Numbered from the stretch's first letter, positions 45,246 through 55,039 are shown. The stretch: 64,000 bases of DNA from Anaerolineales bacterium UBA5195 (GCA_002412925.1 DHVZ01000087.1:1-64000); one strand, 5' to 3'. The notes: generated from the letters alone by a model not told the origin. Translations and numbers: made by a program.

Positions 45246-46316
45246 ATGGTCAAAAATCCCATTGTTTACAAAAAGCTTGAACCGATGCAGATCGCTTTCA
45301 TCAAAACCTGCGTAGACACCCGCGACCAGATTCCCCTTTTGTTCGAGAAACTGCAAAAAGCCTGCGGGGATGACATCGACGGCGATCCCCTGGTCATCTT
45401 TCACGGCGGCGCAGTGAAGAACGGATTCTTGATCGAGGCCGCCTACCCGGTGACGCGCCCGGTGAAAACGGACGAAATCCGGACCCGCAGACTGGAATCA
45501 GCACCGGCGCTGACCAGTCTCCACCACGGCCCGCACCAGACAATCCGTGAAACAGTGCTGAAGATCTATGCATATCTCGAACAACACGCCTGGACAACTT
45601 CGCTCTTTCGGCGTGAAATCTACCGGGTGCTGGATGCCGCCCGACCGGGGAAGAATATCACCGAAGTACAGGTTGTTCTGCACGAATGGGAACGTCTGCT
45701 AGCCGAAGGCGCAGAAAAAGTACTCGGGCCGAAAGCACGCGAAAGTTTGATGCAGGGCAGTCAGGTAATCACGCCCGAAACCTCCAGCAAGACTTACATC
45801 GCCTGGATCCAGGGAACCATCGAGCGCCTGGATGCGCTCACCGATGACAATCAGAAAAAATGCCAGGTAGTTTCACACTGTGCGCATGTTTTCCCACAGG
45901 AACGCATCGACCACCTGCAAGAGGTTTATCGGCATGGCACGTTCGATCATGTCCTACAGGAAATGTATCGTGACGAATTCTGGTACGAAAAGCCAGTCCG
46001 GCGCGGCAATGTGCTCTATATGCGCAAGAATCCCTTCAACCCCGAGGGTTATCAGAACGCCACCACACCCGCCGAACGCCGCAAAGCTTACTGTCATTGC
46101 CCGTTCGTCCGCCCATATCTCGATGAGATCCCATCCAAACTCTCGCCGACCTTCTGTTTCTGCGGCGCGGGCTGGTACCAGCGGCTCTGGGAAGGGGTTT
46201 TGGGCCAGCCAGTCAGAATTAGTCACGTTGAAACCCTGCTCAAAGGGAATAACCAATGTACCTTGACCATCACCCTGCCGCTCGAACTGAGTGGGGAATG
46301 TTCACCAGAAGGCTAA
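45246..46316 (+). CDS. GyrI-like domain fused to a cysteine-rich V4R-like domain
   Basis: 356 residues from ATG 45246 (GAGG six bases upstream). Residues 1 to about 150 look like a GyrI/AraC effector-binding module (KKLEPMQIAFIKTC, LHHGPHQTIRETVLKIYAYL). The second half holds clustered cysteines: HCAHVFPQERIDHLQ, YCHCPFVRPYL and FCFCGAGWYQRLWEG, ending with HVETLLKGNNQCTLTI, which resembles the tail of V4R-type domains. The Cys/His set could bind a metal or cluster. No DNA-binding domain. A ligand-sensing role is a guess from the first domain. Confidence 0.72.
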   Translation: MVKNPIVYKKLEPMQIAFIKTCVDTRDQIPLLFEKLQKACGDDIDGDPLVIFHGGAVKNGFLIEAAYPVTRPVKTDEIRTRRLESAPALTSLHHGPHQTIRETVLKIYAYLEQHAWTTSLFRREIYRVLDAARPGKNITEVQVVLHEWERLLAEGAEKVLGPKARESLMQGSQVITPETSSKTYIAWIQGTIERLDALTDDNQKKCQVVSHCAHVFPQERIDHLQEVYRHGTFDHVLQEMYRDEFWYEKPVRRGNVLYMRKNPFNPEGYQNATTPAERRKAYCHCPFVRPYLDEIPSKLSPTFCFCGAGWYQRLWEGVLGQPVRISHVETLLKGNNQCTLTITLPLELSGECSPEG

Positions 46317-46327
46317 AAGGAAAAGCC

Positions 46328-46534
46328 ATGCCTGGAGAAAGCCTCTATGAAATTCGGGTGAGGAACGTGTTGGACGAGAAATGGGCGGCTTATTTTGCGC
46401 CGTTTACACTGACGGCTGGCGAGAACGAATCCACCCTGACCGGCACAGCTCACGACCAGGCAGAATTATTCGGGGTGCTGCTGAAAATCCGCGACTTGGG
46501 CTTGTGTCTGGTCTCAGTTAATCCACAGCAGTGA
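46328..46534 (+). CDS. Small conserved-looking hypothetical protein
   Basis: 68 residues from ATG 46328, with AAGGA upstream. Compact alpha/beta composition: YEIRVRNVLDEKWAAYF, then LTGTAHDQAELFGVLLKIRDLGLCLVSV. The layout suggests a two-layer fold with a C-terminal helix-strand. I recall similar short proteins in other Chloroflexota, but give no function. Third gene of the 44990-46534 group. Confidence 0.65.
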   Translation: MPGESLYEIRVRNVLDEKWAAYFAPFTLTAGENESTLTGTAHDQAELFGVLLKIRDLGLCLVSVNPQQ

Positions 46535-46829
46535 TCATCCACCGGGCCGACCCGGAGAATGGAAGAGCCTGGCGACGCGCGCCATTTTTAGGGAAATTGC
46601 CCTGGCTGACCTTTTGAAAATAGCCTGCCTCTCAGCAAAACCTAAACCTGGCCCTTCCGCTGGACGGTAGTAGCGGTCTGCCAGAGCGGGGAGTGGCGCA
46701 TCCAACAGATGCAGTTTTCCTTTGCCACCACGCGCGCCCCGGATGTGCGCTTACAATAAAAAAGAGCTCTTAAACATCGTGGGGCAAGAGTTAATCTCAC
46801 CCCACAGCACAACAGTAGATGGTCAAGGG

Positions 46830-46967
46830 TCAGCGTTTCATCGGCTGGGGGTGCAGGTAGGTCAAGGAGCGCCAGAGCCACTCAGCGGGGCCATACTTGA
46901 AGCGTTTCATCCACCCATGGCTGATAGGGATTTGGAGCAGGTAAATCCCCACCTCGAACAATACATT
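46830..46967 (-). pseudogene. C-terminal remnant of a DUF418 (YeiB-type) membrane protein
   Basis: The minus strand reads VGIYLLQIPISHGWMKRFK then YGPAEWLWRSLTYLHPQPMKR and a stop. The RFxxGPxEWLWRSLTY end is the hallmark of DUF418 proteins. Upstream the frame turns into unrelated antisense of the MalT-like gene, so only the last 45 or so residues survive. The rest of 46534-46997 shows nothing I can assign. Confidence 0.6.
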
Positions 46968-46996
46968 TCTAGCCGAGGGTACTTTATAATCATGCC

Positions 46997-49633
46997 ATGA
47001 CGACCCTCCTGCCGACCAAATTCTACTTCCCGCCCACCCCCAACGGGTTTGTGGTTCGTCCGCGCCTGTTCGAAATCCTGGACGAAGCGCTGACTCGCCG
47101 CCTGACGCTGGTCTCCGCCCCGGCGGGGGCCGGGAAAACGACACTGGTCAGCGCCTGGGCACAATCGCTGCGCAAAAAAGGGGCGGCGGCTTTTGGCTGG
47201 CTCTCGCTTGATGAGGCAGATAACGCTCCCGGACGCTTCTGGGAATATCTGGCCACCTGCCTGGAAGAAGGGGGCGCAGGTCTCGATTCGGCGGGGGCCC
47301 GGCCTGAAAACGGTGAAACGGGTGAAGGGGAACAGGTTCCGGTTGGATTAATTCGGAGCTTGACGGATCTCCGGGTTGAGTTTTTTCTTATCCTGGATGA
47401 CTATCATCTTATCCAAAACAAGGAAATCCATACCGCTCTGGGAGGTCTGCTCGAACGTACACCCCCGCGCCTGCATCTCGTGTTATTGACGCGCTCCGAC
47501 CCGCCGCTGGAGTTGGCGCGCCTGCGCGTGCTGGGGCAACTGGCAGAAATTCGCATGGAAGACCTGCGTTTTTCAACCCCAGAGGCCGCCACCTTCCTAA
47601 AAAAGGCTGCCGGGGTGCAGTTGACAGATGTAGAGACAGCCACGCTGAATGCGCGCGCCGAGGGCTGGATTGCCGGGCTGCAAATGGCGGCAATTTCGCT
47701 GCGCGGGCGGCAGGATGTCGGGGCTTTTGTGGCTGCATTTGCCGGGAGCCACCGTTTTGTCTTCGATTACCTGCTCGAACAGGTGCTCAACCGCCAGACA
47801 CCTGAAGTGCGCGAGTTTTTATTGAAAACTTCGGTACTGGAACGGCTCTCTGCCTCGTTGTGTAATGCGGTGGCCGAAACGACCTCGGCGCGCGGGCTGC
47901 TCGACAGGTTGGAGTGCGACAATCTGTTCCTGGTGCCACTCGATGACGAGCGCGGCTGGTACCGCTATCACCATCTTTTTGCTGATTTGCTCAAACTGAT
48001 GTTGGAGCAGACTCACCCTGGCCTGACAGCGGAATTGCAGCGCCGGGCGAGTGCCTGGCACGAGGTTCAGGGGCTGGTGCCCGAGGCCTTGGGCTACGCT
48101 CTCTCAGCAGGGGATTTGGAACTGGCCGCGCGCCTGGTCTCGACCAACGCGCTGGCGCTGGTCGAACACGCTGAACTGACGCCTATCCTGCTGCGCATGG
48201 ATGCCGCGCCGCGTGAACAGCGTGAAGCGCAGCCTTGGCTGGGACTGGCACACGCCTGGGCGCTGGCATATTCCGGGCAGATGGAACGGGCAAGCACAGC
48301 TTTGTCGCAAGCCGAAAAAGGGCTGTCTGGATTAACTGGCGTTGAAAACAACCGCATGCGCGGGCATCTTTTAGCAGTTCGAGCTTATGTCGAATGGGTG
48401 AACGGCAACCAGGCCGAAGCGATCCGGACGGCCGAAGAGGCAGAAAAGCGCCTGCCGCGCGAGGAGATTGCGGCGCAGGCGCTCAACCTGACCACGCTGG
48501 GCAATGCCTTGATCCAACGCGGCGGCAACTTGTCGCGCGCCGTGGAGGTATTGGAGCAGGCTGCGGTGTTGGCACGCCAGGCCGGGAAATCGCATGTTTT
48601 CATGCCTGCCGCCACGGCATTGGCTTACACATACACCAGCCTGGGCAGGCTCCGACAGGCCCATGCAATCTGCCTGGAAGCCATCGAAGTGGCTGAGATT
48701 TACCAGCAGCGCAACGGCCAACCCTTCCCGGCAGTGGCCAGCGCCTATGCGGTGCTTTCCAGCATTTTGGGCGAATGGGGCGAAATCGAAAAATCCATCC
48801 ACGCCGCCCGCAAAGGTCTGGCCTTGAGTGAGTTGTGGGGGCAGGTCGATACCCTCATGCTCTGCCTGTTGCAGTTGGCGAATAGCCTGTCTCTGGCGCA
48901 TGAAACCGAAGCAGCCTGGCAGGTACTCAGGCGCGCACGAAGTACCGCCCAAAAAGTCTCAGCCTGGTTTGTGTTGAATGTTGATCAATTGGAAATGCGA
49001 ATCTGCCTGGATGCGGGTGACATTTGCCAGGCGGCGCTCGTTGCGCAAAAAATACAGACAGAGGTGCCCATCTCGCTGAAAGTCCGCCTGTTGCTCAAGC
49101 AAAATCTATTGGATGAGGCCCTTGCCCTGCTGGAACGTGCCCTGCCTGAAGAATTGGAATCCCCATCTTTGGAAGCTGTGCGCTTGAGCCTCCTCCAATC
49201 CCTGGCCTATTCTCAAAAAGGGGATGAATCCCGGGCGCTTTCTGCCATGAAACGGACCGTCGAAATGGCTGAGCTTGAAAAGCGCATCACAACCTTTGTC
49301 CGCGAAGGGGAGCTGGTGGAAAAGTTATTGCGCCAGATGCGGGTAAAAACCTTCCACCCAGGATTTCTATGGCGCCTGCTGGCTGCTTTTGAAACCAGGC
49401 GTAAACCACAACCTGCGCTTGCTCTCGAACCGCTGATCGAACCCCTGAGCGAGCGCGAACTAGAGATTCTGGCCCTGCTCAATGGCCCGTTCTCCACCCC
49501 GGAAATTGCGGAAAAGCTGGTGGTTTCAGCTAACACGGTGCGGACGCATATCAAGAACATCTATGGGAAACTGGGAGTCCATGGTCGTAGCGCAGCAGTG
49601 GGACGGGCGAAAGAACTGAAGTTAATCAATTAG
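46997..49633 (+). CDS. MalT-like LuxR-family transcriptional activator
   Basis: 878 residues, the usual MalT length. An N-terminal STAND NTPase with Walker A SAPAGAGKTTL (40-50) and LILDDYH is followed by helical repeats of TPR type (about 340-780) and a C-terminal LuxR helix-turn-helix (LSERELEILALLNGPFST, then VSANTVRTHIKNIYGKLGV). Such proteins switch on target promoters when ATP and an inducer are bound. The inducer is unknown. No obvious target operon is adjacent downstream, where genes run the other way. Confidence 0.93.
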   Translation: MTTLLPTKFYFPPTPNGFVVRPRLFEILDEALTRRLTLVSAPAGAGKTTLVSAWAQSLRKKGAAAFGWLSLDEADNAPGRFWEYLATCLEEGGAGLDSAGARPENGETGEGEQVPVGLIRSLTDLRVEFFLILDDYHLIQNKEIHTALGGLLERTPPRLHLVLLTRSDPPLELARLRVLGQLAEIRMEDLRFSTPEAATFLKKAAGVQLTDVETATLNARAEGWIAGLQMAAISLRGRQDVGAFVAAFAGSHRFVFDYLLEQVLNRQTPEVREFLLKTSVLERLSASLCNAVAETTSARGLLDRLECDNLFLVPLDDERGWYRYHHLFADLLKLMLEQTHPGLTAELQRRASAWHEVQGLVPEALGYALSAGDLELAARLVSTNALALVEHAELTPILLRMDAAPREQREAQPWLGLAHAWALAYSGQMERASTALSQAEKGLSGLTGVENNRMRGHLLAVRAYVEWVNGNQAEAIRTAEEAEKRLPREEIAAQALNLTTLGNALIQRGGNLSRAVEVLEQAAVLARQAGKSHVFMPAATALAYTYTSLGRLRQAHAICLEAIEVAEIYQQRNGQPFPAVASAYAVLSSILGEWGEIEKSIHAARKGLALSELWGQVDTLMLCLLQLANSLSLAHETEAAWQVLRRARSTAQKVSAWFVLNVDQLEMRICLDAGDICQAALVAQKIQTEVPISLKVRLLLKQNLLDEALALLERALPEELESPSLEAVRLSLLQSLAYSQKGDESRALSAMKRTVEMAELEKRITTFVREGELVEKLLRQMRVKTFHPGFLWRLLAAFETRRKPQPALALEPLIEPLSERELEILALLNGPFSTPEIAEKLVVSANTVRTHIKNIYGKLGVHGRSAAVGRAKELKLIN

Positions 49634-49809
49634 CAAGCAGATCTCCTGATAAAAATCCCTTCTCTGGTTGCGTGGCATAGCCACCTCTTGATTGGGATTT
49701 GTTCCCCCCATCCTGGGTGATGACAGGCGTCTGGTAGAAAAAACTCACGGGACCTTTGCGGTTTATAGGCAAACGCACTGGGTGGGCATAGATTGTGGCA
49801 ATAACGGGG

Positions 49810-50997
49810 TTAGAGATACTTCAAACCTGAGCCGGTATTGAACAAAACGATCCGCTCGTCAGAGTCGATCCATTTTTGTTGAACCAGCTTTTTGAGCGCG
49901 GCCAGTGTGGCGGCACCCTCAGGTGCAGAAAAAATCCCTTCCAGCCTGCCAAGCTCCTGCTGGGCCAGGAGAAGATCGGCGTCGCTCACTGCTACAGCTG
50001 TTCCCTGACTCTCGCGCAGGTCCCTCAGGATGAGTTCATCAGCAAAACTTTTCGGCACGCGTAATCCGGAGGCGATGGTCTGCGCTTGTATCCAAAAATC
50101 ACAAAAAAGCGCTCCTGTTTCAAAGGCTTTGACAATCGGCGCACAACCTTCGGCTTGGACAGCCACCAGGCGCGGCTTCTTGGGGTTTTGCAACCAGCCC
50201 AGCGTTTCCAATTCTTCAAAGGCTTTCCACATCCCCACCAGCCCGGTGCCGCCCCCGGCAGGATAGACAATCACATCTGGCAAAGTCCAGTCAAAGGTTT
50301 CGGCAAGTTCGTATCCCATGATCTTCTTGCCTTCCACCCGATATGGCTCCTTGAACGTAGATAGATCAAACCAGCCTTCAGCGCGCGCTTTTTCACCAGC
50401 CATGCCAGCGGCTTCGCTGATCAGCCCCTCAACCAGCACCACTTCCGCGCCTGCCATGCGGCTTTCCTCGATATTTGCCCGGGGAGTGTCCTTGGGCATG
50501 AAAATATGCGCTTTCATGCCCGCCCTGGCGGCATAGGCTGCCATTGCGCCGCCAGCGTTCCCGGCGGTGGGGATGATCACTTTTCGAATGCCCAACTCTT
50601 TGGCTTTAGAAATGGCCGCAGCAAGACCCCGCGCCTTGAAAGAACCGGTTGGATTGGTGCTTTCGTCCTTCAGGAAAAGGTTCGAAAGTTTCAACTTCTT
50701 TCCCAGGTTTGGAAGCCGCAACAAGGCCGCGTCCCCTTCACCCAGAGTAACGCGGTTTGCCGCGGATTGCACCGGGAGGAATTCGTGCCATCGCCACATG
50801 CCCCAGGGACGTTTCGAGAATTCTTCGCGTGCCAGGTATTTCCGGGCACTTTCCAGGTCATAAACTGTAAAAAGCGGTGATTGGCATTCCAGGCAGAATG
50901 TGTTCACTTTGGTAACAGCGTATTCCCTCCCACAACCAGTGCACTTCAGGTGTGTTGCATATGAATAACTCTTCTGGGAAAGCAAGGTATTTGTCAT
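49810..50997 (-). CDS. thrC: Threonine synthase
   Basis: 395 residues. An N-terminal zinc ribbon has Cys 19, 22, 35 and 38. The PLP fold-II domain has its Schiff-base Lys at 121 in DESTNPTGSFKARG, the phosphate loop in VIYPAGGGTGLVGMW and a C-terminal VLFNTGSGLKYL. It converts O-phosphohomoserine to threonine. It is the last gene of the signalling locus and a paralogue of the PLP-receiver fusion at 51504. Confidence 0.9.
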   Translation of the reverse strand: MTNTLLSQKSYSYATHLKCTGCGREYAVTKVNTFCLECQSPLFTVYDLESARKYLAREEFSKRPWGMWRWHEFLPVQSAANRVTLGEGDAALLRLPNLGKKLKLSNLFLKDESTNPTGSFKARGLAAAISKAKELGIRKVIIPTAGNAGGAMAAYAARAGMKAHIFMPKDTPRANIEESRMAGAEVVLVEGLISEAAGMAGEKARAEGWFDLSTFKEPYRVEGKKIMGYELAETFDWTLPDVIVYPAGGGTGLVGMWKAFEELETLGWLQNPKKPRLVAVQAEGCAPIVKAFETGALFCDFWIQAQTIASGLRVPKSFADELILRDLRESQGTAVAVSDADLLLAQQELGRLEGIFSAPEGAATLAALKKLVQQKWIDSDERIVLFNTGSGLKYL

Positions 50998-51033
50998 GGC
51001 AAATCACAGGGAATTCTTCAGCATTTCGCCCGG

Positions 51034-51414
51034 CTAATTTTCTGAAGGTAAAAATCCTTCAACGCGCGCCCATAATTCACGAATGTTGATGGGTTTGGAC
51101 ATATAAACATCACAGCCAGCGGCAAGCGCTTTTTCAGCATCCCCCTTTAAAGCATTCGCGGTGATGGCGATCACCGGGATATAGGCCAGGGCAGGTTTCG
51201 AGCTATGCCGAATCCTCCTGGCCACTTCATAGCCGTCAATGTCCGGCAAGTTGATATCCAGCAAAATCAAATCCACTTTTTCTTTCTCGGCCATCGAGAT
51301 ACCATCCAAACCGGTCATGGCTTGTAGAAGGTGATAACCGCGCGATTCGAGGGCTCGCTTGACGAGTATCATATTATCCGGGTTATCTTCAATATACAAG
51401 ACAATATTTCCCAT
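51034..51414 (-). CDS. Single-domain response regulator (DivK-like)
   Basis: 126 residues, receiver only. It has YIEDNPDNMILVKRAL, the acceptor Asp in LILLDINLPDIDGYE, Ala-Asn-Ala-Leu after the Thr (ITANALKGD) and Lys in YMSKPINIREL. This form is usual in free receivers that work in phosphorelays. AAGGAG lies seven bases before the ATG. It sits between two threonine-synthase-like genes. Confidence 0.88.
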   Translation of the reverse strand: MGNIVLYIEDNPDNMILVKRALESRGYHLLQAMTGLDGISMAEKEKVDLILLDINLPDIDGYEVARRIRHSSKPALAYIPVIAITANALKGDAEKALAAGCDVYMSKPINIRELWARVEGFLPSEN

Positions 51415-51503
51415 AACAAAACTCCTTATGCTTCAATTCCCCGCCGGGGTGATCGTTAATCGGCTTGAGAACACTCTTTTTTGGATCATTATTTTTGCGG
51501 TAC

Positions 51504-53159
51504 CTAGGTTGCTTTTTCGCCATTTTTTTCTTCTTCGATGGCATGAACAACCTGTTCGACGAATTTTCGCGGAGTCAGGGAACCTTTTTGGTAGACTGCC
51601 TCGATGTGACCATTCAAACGTTTTCGTTCTTCCGATGTAATATCTTTTGCGCTGACAACCACGATCGGAATATTTACTGTGCGCGGATCCAGTTTCAATT
51701 CTTCCACCAAGCCAAACCCATCTATTCCCGGCATGGTCAAGTCGGTAACGATCAGGTCGGGTAGTTTTTGCCTGGCCTGTGATAAGCCTTCCCAGCCATC
51801 CCTGGCATGGAAAACGCGGTAAGCTTTGCGCGCCTCAAGAATGCGGCGAATGAGCAAGGCATCATCATCATTGTCATCGATCAACAAAACTGTGGTCGTC
51901 TTTTCGTCCAGATTTTCAAGCGCGGCTTGCAGCCCTTCACGGGGAGCGGGGGCCTGTCCCTCACTCAGGTGGACATCCACGGCCCATTGATCACCCAGAA
52001 CATGTTTTTCGACCGGGAAGGTGTGCCCGGTGCAATTGATCACAACGCTCTCATCGGGACTGATAACGCCATTCTTTAACATCTTCTCCAACCCGGCAAA
52101 TGCGACCGCCGTCGCCGGCTCCACGGCCATGCCCTCACTTTTGGCAAGCGCACGCATGGCGGCAAAAGCTTCAGCGTCTGTCACCGACTCCATGATACCG
52201 CCGTATTTTTGGGTTAGATTCCAAAGGTAGGTGTACGACTTTCCTGGGTCACCCGTCGAGAGGATGATAATACAGGTATCAGGAATGACCGGCTCAGCGG
52301 TATCTTTGCCTTCCTTAAAGGCTTTCACCATTGGCGAGCATCCCTCGGCCTGGATGACGGCCAGCTTGGGAATCCGGTCGATCAGCCCCATCCCAAGCAG
52401 CTCTTCAAAGCCCCGGTAGACCCCCAGCGGCCCCATGCCTCCGCTGACGGCCTGGATGTACCAGCCGGGAGAACGCCAGCCAAGCTGTTCCACAATTTCA
52501 TAGGCGATGGTTTTCATCGATTCCCGCGCGGGGATGGAGTTAGCGCCACGATCCAGCAACAGGTGGCGGCGTTGGGCAAACTGGGCCGCGATTTGTTTCG
52601 TCTGGTCATAATTACCGCTGACCCGAATCACTTCTGCCCCAAACAGGGCAGCCTCGCGCAGTTTTTCCTGAGGGACGAGGCTGGTCATAAAAACCCACAG
52701 CTTGATCCCCGCCCGCGCGCAGGCAGCGGCATAGGCAACGGCAGCATTTCCTGTGGAAGCAATGACTGCCTCCTTGATGCCGCTTTCCAGCATGGCGGCC
52801 ACCGCTCCGGCCGCCTGCCTATCCTTGAAGGAACTGGTCGGGCCGTAGCGCTCATCCTTGATGTAAACATGCGAATGACCAAGCGCGGGCGCATAGCGCT
52901 GCGAAAGCCAGAGAGGTGTTCCTCCAGCGGGATACAGGTCAAGGGCGGCAGGGTTCTCAATCGGCAGAATATTCTGGTAGCGCCACATGTTGAACGGCCG
53001 CCCGGGTAACCCGCTCAAGATTTCACGCTTGAAGGCATTGTAATCGTAGCACGGTTCCAGCCATTGTGCGCCACACTGGTTACAAACCGTTTGGACGAAA
53101 GGCTGATATGGCTGTTGAGCGCCACAGGCAGTACATTCTAAAAAGGTTGGCATCGACAT
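51504..53159 (-). CDS. Threonine-synthase-like PLP enzyme fused to a receiver domain
   Basis: 551 residues. Residues 1-30 form a zinc ribbon (Cys 9, 12, 26, 29). About 40-410 is a fold-II PLP enzyme with Schiff-base Lys 112 in DERYGPTSSFKDRQ and the phosphate-binding VSGGMGPLGVYRGFEELL. About 421-545 is a complete receiver: acidic pair D428-D429, acceptor Asp 473 in LIVTDLTMPGIDG, Lys 525 in YQKGS. It starts 2 bases after the stop of the histidine kinase at 53162. A metabolic enzyme with its own receiver suggests activity control by phosphorylation. The usual threonine synthase role is uncertain, since a second copy lies at 49810. Confidence 0.9.
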   Translation of the reverse strand: MSMPTFLECTACGAQQPYQPFVQTVCNQCGAQWLEPCYDYNAFKREILSGLPGRPFNMWRYQNILPIENPAALDLYPAGGTPLWLSQRYAPALGHSHVYIKDERYGPTSSFKDRQAAGAVAAMLESGIKEAVIASTGNAAVAYAAACARAGIKLWVFMTSLVPQEKLREAALFGAEVIRVSGNYDQTKQIAAQFAQRRHLLLDRGANSIPARESMKTIAYEIVEQLGWRSPGWYIQAVSGGMGPLGVYRGFEELLGMGLIDRIPKLAVIQAEGCSPMVKAFKEGKDTAEPVIPDTCIIILSTGDPGKSYTYLWNLTQKYGGIMESVTDAEAFAAMRALAKSEGMAVEPATAVAFAGLEKMLKNGVISPDESVVINCTGHTFPVEKHVLGDQWAVDVHLSEGQAPAPREGLQAALENLDEKTTTVLLIDDNDDDALLIRRILEARKAYRVFHARDGWEGLSQARQKLPDLIVTDLTMPGIDGFGLVEELKLDPRTVNIPIVVVSAKDITSEERKRLNGHIEAVYQKGSLTPRKFVEQVVHAIEEEKNGEKAT

Positions 53160-53161
53160 GG

Positions 53162-55039
53162 TTATTTCGTCATTTTCTCGATGGATTCGGTAAAAATTGC
53201 CTCGCGATGGAGTTCGACATAAAATGTGGAACCTTCGCCAGATACGCCAGCACTTTCAGCCCACAAACGCCCACCGTGCAATTCAACCAGGCGGCGGCTG
53301 ATGGGCAATCCCAGCCCCGTGCCACCGACCTTGCGCGTTGTGGAGGTATCCACCTGGGAAAATTCCTGGAAGATTTTTTCCAGGTGGTCCGTGTGAATCC
53401 CAATGCCAGTATCTTTAACTGCAATTAAAATCTTATCGTTCCCGTGCAGACCAACATGCAAAGTCACCTTTCCAGTTTCAGTGAACTTGATGGCATTATT
53501 TACCAGATTAATCATGACCTGATTGATTCGCGTATCATCCGCAATGATTTCCAATTCCTTGTCTGAATCAGGTTCGATATAAAGGGGAATGTTCTTTGCG
53601 TTTGCCAGGGTGGAGGTGATGCCAACAACATTTTCGAGCATATCGTGAACTTTGAACTTTTCGGGGTGCAGATTAAGTTGCCCAGATTCGATCTTTGCCA
53701 TGTCGAGCACATCGTTGATCAAATGCAACAGATGCTGGCCATTTTTCTGAATCAGGCGCAAGTCATTATTCATATATTCGGTCAGAGGCCCATCAATCCC
53801 TTCCAACATGACATCTGAAAAACCTAGAATGGAATTTAATGGCGTCCGTAATTCATGGCTCATATTGGCCAGGAAAGATGATTTCAAGCGGTCAAGTTCC
53901 TGAAGTTCAGCGGCTCGTTTTTGCAATTCTTCAGTCAAACGCAGGGCTTCGAGGTGGAGGCTGGTTTGCGCAGCGATGGCGGCCAGCAGCCCGGCGGCTT
54001 CTGGGGAAACATCCTCCAGGCCGGCGACTGCCAATTGGCCGATAGGTTCGCCACGCACCATGAGCGGTTGTGACAGGCTGAGGCCCGCAGGCTTTTCTGT
54101 CAGCGGGGTAACCTGGTTTAAGTCATAGACAAATCCCAGCGCAGATTCGTCCTTGCCTTTGGCGTAAGCCTTCCAACTGTCGCGGGAGATACGACGAGTG
54201 ATTTCTTCGGCATCGGCGCGGGCGCGCGAGGCATCTGCCAGCAGGCGCAGGTTTTCCACTTGCTGGCCTAGCTGCCGCGCGACGGAAGCGACCAGGGCTT
54301 TGTCGTCCTCAGTCAGCGGGTTGGCCGGGTCGGATTTCAGGTATAACCTGCCGATATGTTCATCCAGTACCGAGACCGTTTCCTGAAAATCAGCATCCGC
54401 CGGGGAAGGCTCGGCGCAGGGTTCCACGCCGCCCTGATCATAGGCATAGCCGATGCGTTCGCTCTGGTGAATGGCATCCAGGAAGGATTCCCAGCTTTCG
54501 TGGGTAAAGCGCCGGGTGGCGGCCTGGGCTTCGGCGCGGGCGCGCTCGGCGGAGGCCAGCAAGCGCAAGTTCTGGATTTGGAGCGAGACCTGCCGGGCAA
54601 CTGCCTCGGTCAGTTCGGTTTCGTCGGAGCTCCACTCTCGCTCCGGTACGGATTCGACCATCATCGCGCCGACAGGCCTGCCGGTGTCGGTCAGCGGCAC
54701 CTGGAGGGCCTCATTCAAATCTGGGTTGGGCAAGGTTGAAGCCTGCCATGGCTCAACACGCTCGCCTGTAAAGGCATAACCAATCTGCTCTTTTTCATAA
54801 AGGAGGGGCACGGCAGGCCGAATTTGCGCAGGCTGGTCGGCTTCGCTTTCTTGGGGCTGCATACTCACAGAATCGCGCGCCTGGCTTTGCAGGAATTGCG
54901 TCTGCAAATCAGCCACTTGCGCCCGCAACGATTCCAGCTCACGGCGTATCACCGCAGCCTCAAGCTGTGGATTGGCCGCAAGCTGTTCGATATCTTCGAA
55001 CAGCATTTGAATCCGCTTTTGGAATTTATCGTTGGGCAT
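53162..55039 (-). CDS. Soluble sensor histidine kinase with three degenerate GAF modules
   Basis: About 625 residues from ATG 55039, which has AGGAG about 10 bases upstream; an in-frame ATG at 55060 lacks one. A coiled N-terminus precedes three related modules, two of which begin with an RRxxxxxW signature (RRFTHESWESF, RRISRDSWKAY) followed by GYxYD/GFVYD. HisKA follows with FLANMSHELRTPLNSILGF (His about 395), and HATPase shows NLVNNAIKFTETG, DTGIGI and GTGLGLPISRRL. No membrane segment. It is the only complete kinase in the 49810-64000 locus, placed directly before the PLP-receiver fusion. Confidence 0.9.
   Translation of the reverse strand: MPNDKFQKRIQMLFEDIEQLAANPQLEAAVIRRELESLRAQVADLQTQFLQSQARDSVSMQPQESEADQPAQIRPAVPLLYEKEQIGYAFTGERVEPWQASTLPNPDLNEALQVPLTDTGRPVGAMMVESVPEREWSSDETELTEAVARQVSLQIQNLRLLASAERARAEAQAATRRFTHESWESFLDAIHQSERIGYAYDQGGVEPCAEPSPADADFQETVSVLDEHIGRLYLKSDPANPLTEDDKALVASVARQLGQQVENLRLLADASRARADAEEITRRISRDSWKAYAKGKDESALGFVYDLNQVTPLTEKPAGLSLSQPLMVRGEPIGQLAVAGLEDVSPEAAGLLAAIAAQTSLHLEALRLTEELQKRAAELQELDRLKSSFLANMSHELRTPLNSILGFSDVMLEGIDGPLTEYMNNDLRLIQKNGQHLLHLINDVLDMAKIESGQLNLHPEKFKVHDMLENVVGITSTLANAKNIPLYIEPDSDKELEIIADDTRINQVMINLVNNAIKFTETGKVTLHVGLHGNDKILIAVKDTGIGIHTDHLEKIFQEFSQVDTSTTRKVGGTGLGLPISRRLVELHGGRLWAESAGVSGEGSTFYVELHREAIFTESIEKMTK

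Noticed and set aside
46642..46881. Possible transposase scrap (KENCICWMRHSPLWQ) on the minus strand
   Set aside because: Two cysteines and a few aromatic residues are not enough to tie it to any transposase family.
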